Below, piece after piece: positions 56,152 through 64,000 of a stretch of DNA of 64,000 nt (the stretch's first letter is position 1; every line of letters begins with the position of its first letter). The stretch spans positions 595,822-659,821 of the forward strand of contig NW_020312006.1 in NCBI RefSeq assembly GCF_003144115.1. The letters are read 5' to 3'. Source of the stretch: Tilletiopsis washingtonensis (Eukaryota > Basidiomycota > Exobasidiomycetes > Entylomatales). A program made the translations under genes and the position numbers. Under the pieces are notes generated by a model. That model worked only from the letters and a program-made list of their open reading frames with translations. It ran no database searches and was not told the origin of the DNA.

Positions 56152-57933
56152 ATGTCGAACATATACAACACAGAGCCGCCGACAACGGCGCGCTGCATCA
56201 TGGCCACGACGGCCGGCGACCTCGAGCTTGAGTGCGTGTGTCGGTCCTGCGCCTGCCGGTCCACTGCTCACATGTCTCTTAGGCTCTGGGCCAAGGAATG
56301 TCCGCTGGCGTGCCGCAACTTCATCCAGCTCTGCCTCGAGGGCTACTACGACGGCGTCGGCTTCCACCGCCTCGTGCCCGGCTTCATCGTCCAGGGCGGC
56401 GACCCCTCGGGCAGCGGCACGGGCGGCGAGAGCATCTACGGCGAGCCGTTCATCGACGAGCCGCACCAGCGCCTGCGCTTCAGCCGCCGCGGCCTGCTGG
56501 CGTGTGCCAACGAGGGCGACCGCGACACGAACGGCAGCCAGTTCTTCGTGAGTCGACGGAGTGCTGGAGCTGCTGTGGGCCATGTAGGGCGTGTACAAGC
56601 TCCAGCTTGCAGTGCTTGCGCGGCATCCGCCTGAAGGCACGCCGCTGATGCTTGGCCCCCGCAGTTCACGCTCGATGCGACGCCTGAGCTGCAGTCGCGG
56701 CACACGCTCTTCGGGCGCATCACCGGCCCGTCGATCTACAATCTGCTCTCGCTCGCCTCCGTCGAGGTGCTGCCGGGCACCGGCACGCCGGCCAACATTC
56801 CGCGCGTGCTGGGCGTGCGCGTGCTCGAGGAGCCGTTTGGCGACATCAAGCCGCGCATCACGGCAGAGGAGAAGCGGGCACAGGAGAAGGCGCGCAAGGC
56901 GGCGCGGAGGGAGAGAAAGGAGAGAGAGGCCAAGATCGGCGGTGTCAAGTGAGTGTGCTTCAGACGAGCATGCTCAGCGCTGGCGTGCTGATCACAGGCT
57001 CGCTAGGAACACGTCGCTGCTGTCTTTCGGCGAGGTGGAGGCGACGACTGAGACATTCAAGGGCCCAAAGAGCAGCCACGACCTGCTGCCCGAGATGCGC
57101 GCCGCCTCGACCTCGGCGTCTGCCGCGCAAGCCGCTCCAGTCCCGCCTCCTGCCCCAGCACGCAAGGCCTCGCCGCCGCGCAAGCGTGTCGAGCGCAGCG
57201 CACCCGAGAGTGTCTCCCTCGAGGGCCTGCGCGCCCGCGAGAGTGCACCGACAGGCACGAGCGCTGAGGCGAAGCGCATCGCCGAGCTCGAGGCGCGGCT
57301 GCGTGGTGACGGCAAGCGTGCAAGCTCGCCGCGCGATAAACAGAAGAGCCGGGCGGGACGCAGCGCGCTGGAGGAGATGCGTAGCGCGTATGCGAGCGGC
57401 AAGAAGGAGAAGAAGAGCGAGAAGGAGGCGCTGGACGCGCTGGAGCGCTTTAGAGGTGGGCTGAGAGAGGGAGGCAAGAGCGACAGGAAGAAGGAGAAGG
57501 CGTCGCGCGAGCCGGAGGAGAAGCTGGCGGAGGAAGAGGAGGAGAGCGGATGGCGCGAGTACGGCGCCTCAGACGAGGAGGCAGACCAGGCGGGCGACTG
57601 GCGCAACCACAAGTGAGTCCTCTCACGCTGCTTCACGTCTCCTTGCTCAACGACTGGTACAGGCTGCAATCGACCTCCACGCTGCGCGGCCACGGCGACA
57701 AGCACGCGTACGACGAGTACGTGACGCTCGACCCGCGCGCCGCCGACGCCGCCGACAAGGCGTGGGGCGCGCCCGACGGCCGTGAGGCGCAGCGCCGTGG
57801 ACGCGACTTTGTGGAGAAGCGCGAGTATGGCGATCGGAACGGGAAGCGGCCGCGTCGGGAGGATGGCGCAAGCGACAGAAGGCCGAGAAGAGATGAGGAG
57901 GAGCTGCGGCCGAGAGACATGGAGCGGTGGTAG
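56152..57933 (+). CDS. CWC27: CWC27-type spliceosomal cyclophilin
   Basis: Exons 56152-56231, 56283-56547, 56665-56948, 57007-57612 and 57663-57933 give 501 residues. CWC27 is a nuclear cyclophilin bound to activated spliceosomes with CWC22. The N-terminal cyclophilin domain covers residues 1-180: MSNIYNTEPPTTARCIMATTAGDLEL, CRNFIQLCLEGYYDG, FHRLVPGFIVQGGDP, then GSQFF-FTLDATPEL over an intron and HTLFGRITG. Where most cyclophilins have the catalytic FxR arginine the sequence has FHRLVPGF, so arginine is kept; the tryptophan position after helix 2 was not resolved. The long charged Glu/Lys/Arg tail, with KNTSLLSFGE and DWRNHK, is the family mark. The fourth exon has two possible acceptors 9 bases apart (56997 and 57006), both in frame. 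The gene shares its promoter region with dyn2. Confidence 0.9.
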
Positions 57934-59532
57934 CAATCATCTCTCCGCCCGCCCGCAGCGCGAGGTCTGCGTGTGAGGTTGTTCTGGTAATGCTCGCTTT
58001 GCCGTCGAGACGGCGTCGCTGGAGACGCCTGGCCGTGTGCCATATCGACGCTCGGCTCTCTACGTCGATGCTTGGCTCCAGTGACACGATCGGGCTTGCA
58101 TGGCGCGCCGTGCGAGAGCCTCTCACACGGCCAGCAGCAGGGGATCGCGTTGCCATGTGCCTTCGTGTCCCTGAGTGGGCCGCCCTCAGGGGTCCCGGCC
58201 CGAGCTCGTCCCTGCCGGGAGTGCTCGCCGGCGTCAAGTGCGGGGAAGGTACGATCGATCGCATCTCGCCATCTCGGCCATTGGCTGGGAGCCGGCCGGC
58301 GCCCTAGAACGAGCTGTGCCGCCGCGGCTGTCGTCATCTGCTCACGCCTGCTCGGCAGTGTCCTGAGCTTGCACAGCCATGGCCGACGGCGGCTCGGCTT
58401 CCTCATCAAGGCGCGACTCCTGGCCTGACACGGCGCTGCGCATCCGCTGCTGTGCCCAGCCGTCCTCATCTCGCAGCAGGGATCATCTTGCGTCGCGGCC
58501 TCGGCGATGGTGGTGGGGCGACGCTGACGGCCAGAGCGCTGCTCGACGACGGCCAGCCTTCGTCCTCACGTGCTGCTCACCATCGTCGCCCTCAGCTTGA
58601 GCTGAGCCGGAGCCGAGGCTTTGCGCCTCTCTGCCGCATCTGTCTGCGGACGAGGCAAGCGACGGGGCGAGTGGCTTGGCCGCCTGCGTGCCTCTTGCCC
58701 TCTCGAGGAGGCACTCAACGCACGCCCGCGTCACAGCGCATCCGCCTCGCCTCTCTGATCGCGCCGCTTCATTTGCACGCACACTGCTCCTGTGCCCCAC
58801 ACCCAAATTTGGAGGGTGCGGGGGCGAGACGCAGGCCCGTGCGCGATGGACGCGCAACACTGCTCCCGTGCCTCGACGCTGCTACTCCACCGCGACGCGA
58901 TGCGCGCGACCCTTCGCAAGCGTCCATCGTCGGCCTGCCCGACTTGGCTCGACGCGCGCAGCGTGCATTCCGCTGCTCGTCGCTGCGCAGACATGGTGAA
59001 GAGATGCGAGCTGTGCGATGTGCTGGTGGTGAGCGCTGCGCTGATGCGGCAGAAGATGAGCGAGGTGCGAGGAGACGGCCGCGAACGGCGGCCCGATGCG
59101 CGTTGATGGGCGGCTGTGGGTGCGCGCGCGCAAAGAGAAGAGACGGCGGCACGGGGCCCGCGTCGCGACCGCGCGCCGCCTCTCGAGCGCCTCTCGCGGC
59201 CTGCCGCTGTCGCCGTCGGGCCGCCGTCAAGTCAGCAGAGAGCATCACGGCGGCACTTGAGCGGAAGCTGCGGCCGGCCGCACCCTCGATGCTGCCCGTG
59301 CGCTCTGCCGTCGAGTCGGCTGCTCGCCTGCCTCGCGGCCCGGCTGGGCGCTGACCACGCCTCGCTGCTGCAGCGCACGCCCGCTCGCCTCGCCCAGCGG
59401 CCATCCGCCGCCCTCTGCCCTCATCTACGCCCGTCGCCGCCTGCCTTCGCTCCACCACCTCTCCCTCCTCTGCGCCGCCTCGTCCGCGCTCTCCCTCTCC
59501 CTCTCACCTCCACCCCTCTCGCCGCCTTCGCC
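57934..59532. other. long gap between CWC27 and the rhodopsin gene
   Basis: At 1599 bases this is the longest gene-free stretch. It holds the 3' end of CWC27 and the promoter and leader of the rhodopsin gene, whose leader side (59450-59530) is a strong CT-rich tract. A minus-strand segment (about 58318-58450) reads like an acidic protein end (DEDGWAQQRM, then SRLDEEAEPPS) but lacks a supported start or splice structure. No tRNA or repeat was found. Confidence 0.45.
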
Positions 59533-60799
59533 ATGAACGCCTTCTACAGCGAGCTCGTCAAGCAGCCCCCGGTCGGCATCCCGGGCATCCCGCCGCACCT
59601 CAACCAGTGAGTGGAGCAGCGAGCGACGCAGCGGGACGCACAGCTGCTGCTGCGCACCATCCACTGACACCCTCGCAGCCCCGAGCAGGTGACGCAGTTC
59701 GGCCAGACGGTGCTCTGGGTCGGCTTCGCCGGCATGTCCGTCGGCGTGCTCGCCCTCTTCGCCACGACGTTCCGTGCGCAGTACCGCTACCGCCTGCTGC
59801 ACGTCGCTGCGTGAGTGGCCGCGGCTGCATCCAGAGCTCTGCGGCGGTGGCTCACACTTGCCCTGCACAGCCTGCTCGTCAACATCTTCGCCGCCATCTC
59901 GTACTACGCCATGGCCTCGGGCGTCGGCAAGGTGCTCGTCCACTCGCCCGGCCACCACTCGACCGTGCGCGAGGTGAGCAGCAGACGTGCATGCGCTGCA
60001 GTGCGCACCACACTGACTCACGATGCAGGTCTTCTATGCCCGCTACATCGACTGGGCCTTCACGACGCCGCTGCTGCTCCTCGACCTCACGCTCGTCGCC
60101 GGCCTGCCCGCCGGAGAGATCGCCATTGCCATCATCGCCGACATTGTCATGATCGTCACGGGCGCCATTGGCGCGCTGCACCCGAGCCTCAAGTACCGTG
60201 CGTGTCTGCGGCGAGCTGCGCTGCTGCGCCGGAGCTGACGTGCCTTCCTTACACAGGCTGGGGCTTCTTCACCTTCTCCATGCTCGCCTTTGTCTACGTG
60301 CTCTGGTCGCTCGTCGGCTCGGCCCGCTCGTCTGCCTTCCTGCGCCACCCCAAGGTGCGTGCGCTGCAGCGTCGACTGTGTGGCTTCTGGCTGACGCGCG
60401 CTGCTTCTGCAGGTCGGCAAGATGTACAACGGCATCTCGCTCGCCCTCATTGTGCTCTGGAGCGCGTACCCGGTCGTCTGGGTGCTCGGCGAGGGTCTCG
60501 GCCGGTGAGTCTAGACGATGATGCTGCGATAGGGCGTGCCAGCTTCAAGCGGCGCTGCTTTGGCGTAGCTCGCTCTCCCCCACTTTGCTGACGCCACGCT
60601 CCTCCGCAGCGTCACGGCCGACACGGAGGTGCTGCTGTACGCCGTGCTTGACCTCTCGGCCAAGCCGGTGTGGGGCCTTGCGCTCCTGCTGGCCATGCCC
60701 GACGAGGGCCACGTGCTGCTGCCCGAGTGGATGGCCGCGCCCGGCGGCGCCCTCTCCGGCGGCGGCTACGGCAGCGTGCCGAGCGGCAACGACGCCTAA
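59533..60799 (+). CDS. microbial (type I) rhodopsin, predicted proton pump
   Basis: Exons 59533-59606, 59679-59810, 59871-59973, 60029-60197, 60257-60354, 60413-60504 and 60610-60799 give 285 residues with seven hydrophobic helices. Helix 3 reads RYIDWAFTTPLLLLD: R108, D111 and D122 match bacteriorhodopsin R82, D85 (proton acceptor) and D96 (proton donor). Helix 7 has D237 and K241, matching D212 and the retinal-binding K216. E219 and E229 fall where bacteriorhodopsin has the proton-release pair E194 and E204. With retinal lysine and both pump acids present, a light-driven proton pump of the plasma membrane is the best reading, like pumping rhodopsins described in Ustilago and Leptosphaeria. 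It is not an Hsp30/Yro2-type opsin-related protein, since those lack the lysine. The Gly/Ser-rich tail is cytosolic. Confidence 0.92.
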
Positions 60800-61684
60800 A
60801 CGTCGAGCACCGAGCATGCGGCGACTCAGCCAGTCTCGGGCCGTGAGAAGGCGCTTGCCTTTTGCGGCCTGGGCTGGGCGGTCGTCCACGTCCACTTCGC
60901 TACATTGAACGTCTCTCTCGTGTGCATTCCCCCTCTTACTCTTCAACCCCTTTTCATGCCCGGTTCCCACTCGCTCTTGCCCACCTGCTGCGTCGATCCT
61001 TTCGACGCTACGATGCTGCTCCACCCCGTGTGCCTCGTGCGACGTCCAATGAAAGATCGATCTCACGTTTGCTGCCCGCGTGAAGCGTGTCTCCAGTGCT
61101 CGGGCTGCGCAGCGAGCGGGAGAGGTGGAGGGCCGCCTGCGCCTGCGCCTGGCCGTCGATTCCGGCAGACAGCGCCGCAGCGCGTCTGCCATTGTCATGG
61201 CGAGGCGTGCTCAACAGCGACCAGAGCTGGCTGCTCCTGCGGCCGACGAGCACGCAGCACGGCGATAAGGTCTGGCAGGCTGAGTCGGTGCGCAGCATGC
61301 TGAGCGGACGCGCAGCATGCGCTCATCGGGCGGAAAGGGTCTGACATGCGCGCTGCGCCGCGGCGGCCGCGCGGAGGGCGGGCCGGCGCCCGAAGCGCAC
61401 GGTCCCGCCGGCATGCGCGAGACTCAGAGGGGCGCCGTGTATAAGTATATCGCGAGCGTCCACTCCACACACACACCACCACACCAAGCCACCGCCAGCA
61501 GCACGCACTCGCACCACCCTCGCCGAGGCCTCTCCCACCTCCTCGGCAGCAGCGCTTGCCACTCTACTCCTCCAACGCGCATCTCGGGAGCCGAGAGCCC
61601 CTGTCCTGAGCGAAGTGGAGCAGCGGCAGCGCTCTATCTGTTCCTGGCGGGCCCCGTGCTGGCACCCCGAGCCGCATCGCCGCC
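60800..61684. other. spacer between rhodopsin and MFS transporter genes
   Basis: 885 bases between two plus-strand genes. The left part is CT-rich (about 60900-60990). A TATA-like box at 61440-61450 and a CA-rich leader-like stretch (61460-61520) lie upstream of the MFS start. A short direct repeat, CGCAGCATG, occurs twice around 61294 and 61311. No gene is seen. Confidence 0.5.
61440..61450 (+). promoter_or_regulatory. TATA-like box upstream of the MFS gene
   Basis: TATAAGTATAT in an otherwise very GC-rich spacer, 235-245 bases before the MFS start codon. It is the clearest TATA-like element in the window. An inducible promoter would fit a transporter, but that is inference. Confidence 0.5.
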
Positions 61685-63790
61685 ATGGCCTCCTCCTCCG
61701 AGCGCACGCCTCTCATCCAGCAGCAAGAAAGCAGCAGTGCACACTCGATGAAGGCCATCCTCACCATCCTCACCGGCTCCTTCCTCTGGTCGTCGGCCGC
61801 GTACGCCTCCAAGGCGGCGACGCTCGACGGCATCCGCCGCTTCGCCTGTGCCGCCTACTACGCCAAGCACCCGCTGCCTGCGCTCGCCGGCGTGCACCAC
61901 GCCTGCGATGCCGCCGCCGTCGAGGCGTCGGCCGCACGCAGCATCCTCCTCGCCGACACGCTCAGCGGCAGCATCACGCTGCTCGCCGTCCTCTTCTTCG
62001 CACAGCGCCTCAAGACGTGGGGGCGCCGGCCCGTGCTGCTGCTGGGCGCCAGTGCCGTGTTCTGCGTGCAGCTGCCGTTCCTCATCCTGCCGCTGGGCCC
62101 GACAAACGCGCCGGAAGAGGCGCCCGACACGGCGTGGATCAGCCCGCTGAATGCGATGCGCGTCATTGTGGCCATGTACGTGGCGCAGGGTCTGCTCGGT
62201 GCGGTGAGTAGTGCGATAAGCGGAACAGATTGATGGACGGTGGAGACGCGCAGGTAGCGAGCGGTGCGGGCTGCGAGCGGTGCTGTCATTACGCTCTCAA
62301 GCCGCTGCAGATGCCCCGATAGCGCTCTCGCGACATTCAGTCGCTGACGCCTGCTCACAGGAGACCCTAACGATGGTGACGGTGCGCACGATGCTGGCCG
62401 ATCACAGCTCGACGGCCGAGCGCACGCGCAACCTGACGTGGGGCTCGCTCTCGTACCTCGGCGGCATCGTGCTGGGTCCGCTGCTGGCTGGCGCCGCCTC
62501 GGCCATCTGGCCGACAAGCAGCACGAGCTTCGTGCACTTTGCCCACCTGCTGCCCGGCTGGAGCTGGCCGCACCGTCACGACCACATGCCGCCGAGCGGC
62601 TCGCCCATCCCGCCGCCGCTGCCGCCGGGCCCGCCGGACTCGACGTCGCTCGAGTTCAACGTTACGCCCTTCATCGTCTCAATCGTCGTCGGCTCGTTCG
62701 CCATGCTGTGGATCGCTTTCTTCGTCAAGGAGTCGAAGCCGAGGCGCGACGACGACGATGAGGAAGAGGAAGAGGAAGGAGGTGAGCTTGTGCCCGTGCC
62801 ATGCTTATGCCTTGTGTCTGACGCCTCAAGCAGCAGTAGCAGTGCCGACCAAGTCCTTCTCCCTCGCGCCTCTGCGTCTGCTGCTGCCCGCGCCGATGCC
62901 CAACGGCACGCACGACTGGCGCCTGACGCGCCTGGCCGTCGTGCAGTTCTTCGGCACGTCGGGCGGCACTGGCCTGACCGTGCTCATCCTCTCCTGCGGC
63001 CACGTGTACGGCTGGTCGACGTCGAGCGTCGGCTACATGCTGGCTTGGATCGCCGGCTCGCGCGTCCTCGTGCTCAGCCTCATCGTGCCGCTCCTTGTGC
63101 TGCTCCTGGAGCGCCTCGTGCGCCGCCCGACGCCGCTGCACGGCATGCCGAAGGAGGAACTGGAGCGCCTGGCACGCGAGGCCAAGGTCGACGAGGCGCC
63201 CGGCGGCATCAGCGAGTTTGCGCAGATGGAAGACGCACATGCCGACATGCACGCCGACGGTGTGCTGCGCCCGCTCGTGGTGCTCTGGCGAAGCTCGATC
63301 GACATTGCCCTTGCTCGTGTCTCCTATGTGTGGGTGACCTCAGACGCCGAGACCCTGCTTACGCCTGCTGACCTCGCCTCGCTGCCGCAGCTTCGAGCTG
63401 ACGGGCTACATCATCATCGCCATCTCTGCGTCGATCCCGTCCGGCGTGCTCATGCTATTCGGCTCGCTCTTCCTCTCCCTCGGCGGCGGCTATCCGCCGG
63501 CGATGCAGAGCGCGGCCATCGCCATCGCCTCCGATGTCTTCGCTGCGCCCGCTATTCGCGGCGGCGCCCAGCAGGGCAGCGCCGACCAGGTGCTCGCAGC
63601 CTTCTCGCTCATCGACACGACGGTGCAGGTGCTCGTGCCCATCGCGACGACCTCGCTCTACGCCGCCACCAACGCACGCTTCCCGAGCGCCGCATTCATC
63701 CTCATCGCCTGCTTCTACGGCACCGCCGTGCTGCTGCTCAGCGGCCTCAGTCCGCACCGAAGCAGCACGACACACATGCACACTGCATGA
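61685..63790 (+). CDS. major facilitator superfamily transporter, substrate unknown
   Basis: Exons 61685-62203, 62361-62781, about 62834-63329 and 63391-63790 give about 611 residues. The N-terminus is short and cytosolic (ERTPLIQQQES). Helix 1 (LTILTGSFLWSSAAYAS) is followed by a long extracytosolic loop with two cysteines (FACAAYYAKH, HHACDAA). Next come helix 2 (LADTLSGSITLLAVLFF), the loop RLKTWGRRPVLLL, which is the MFS G-x-x-x-D-R-x-G-R-R-like motif between helices 2 and 3, and further helices. The central loop carries a run of Asp and Glu coded by a GA-rich repeat. The second six helices include VVQFFGTSGGTGLTVLIL, IIIAISASIPSGVLMLFG and FILIACFYGTAVLLL. The pattern resembles TetA/SLC46-like fungal transporters. 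The third exon starts in a CAGCAGTAG stretch where several acceptors would keep frame. Confidence 0.78.
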
Positions 63791-64000
63791 GCTCAGCCTA
63801 GACCGCCCGGCTCGTGTCTTCCCGCAGTCTCCACAGTTACGCCGCATCCCCGTCTTGATCCTCGCATTTCTTCTCTCGGCTCATCGTGTGTCCTCGAAGC
63901 TCAATAATACATACCACTTCAGATCTGCCTCTGACTTCTTCGCCAGCGAATACGGAGACCTCAGGGGGCCACCTGTGCATCGCACATGGCACGTGAGCGA

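Noticed and set aside
1-64000. tRNA genes, transposons and virus-like elements
   Set aside because: I looked for B-box-like motifs, terminal repeats and reverse transcriptase, integrase or transposase motifs on both strands and saw none convincing. A tRNA scan and a repeat search would settle this.

Overview
The window reads as nuclear DNA of a GC-rich basidiomycete, most likely a smut relative (Ustilaginomycotina). Genes are dense, and most are cut by short introns of roughly 45-115 bases with GTGAGT-type donors and CTGAC-like branch sites. The strongest lineage clue is that the cytoplasmic dynein heavy chain is encoded as two separate genes, a condition known from Ustilago maydis (dyn1 and dyn2). 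Both halves lie in this one window. I see no rRNA, tRNA, CRISPR array, transposon or virus-like element. Exon coordinates were worked out by hand from splice motifs, reading phase and family conservation. For every multi-exon model the exons sum to a whole number of codons.

Layout, left to right: 3' part of a fungal transcription factor (+); ARS2/SERRATE (+) facing RICTOR of TORC2 (-); a LIM-binding-domain regulator (+) facing a mitochondrial pair on the minus strand (Mdl-type ABC transporter, then GatC); dyn1 (+, 17133-27295), carrying the tail, linker and AAA1 to the large part of AAA4; DPH4 (-); a SAM methyltransferase (+); a short-chain dehydrogenase (+) facing MPE1 (-); an ankyrin plus DIL protein (+) facing the phosphatase DCR2 (-); a class V aminotransferase, perhaps Egt2 (+), facing an RSC7/SWP82-like chromatin subunit (-); a large low-complexity protein (+) facing dyn2 (-, 50931-55890), carrying the small part of AAA4, the stalk with its microtubule-binding domain, AAA5, AAA6 and the C-terminus; the spliceosomal cyclophilin CWC27 (+); a microbial rhodopsin with proton-pump residues (+); and an MFS transporter (+).

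The main result is the geometry of the dynein halves. Dyn1 ends at the AAA4 motif SPALFNRCV and Dyn2 begins just before GDWS, which follows within a few residues in an unsplit dynein. Together they give 3145 + 1553 residues, about one full heavy chain. They converge, so turning over the block from about 27.3 to 55.9 kb would rejoin them head to tail in one strand and one order. One inversion inside an ancestral dynein gene is therefore enough to explain the split, and it would have left the 3' half under the 261-base divergent promoter it shares with CWC27. That history is inference; the coordinates and protein joins are read from the sequence.

Most genes sit in divergent pairs sharing a promoter region and convergent pairs whose stop codons are only 40-171 bases apart. 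Genes for RNA processing (ARS2, MPE1, CWC27), mitochondrial functions (ABC transporter, GatC), signalling (RICTOR, DCR2) and chromatin or transcription are interleaved, and I see no functional cluster apart from the mitochondrial pair.
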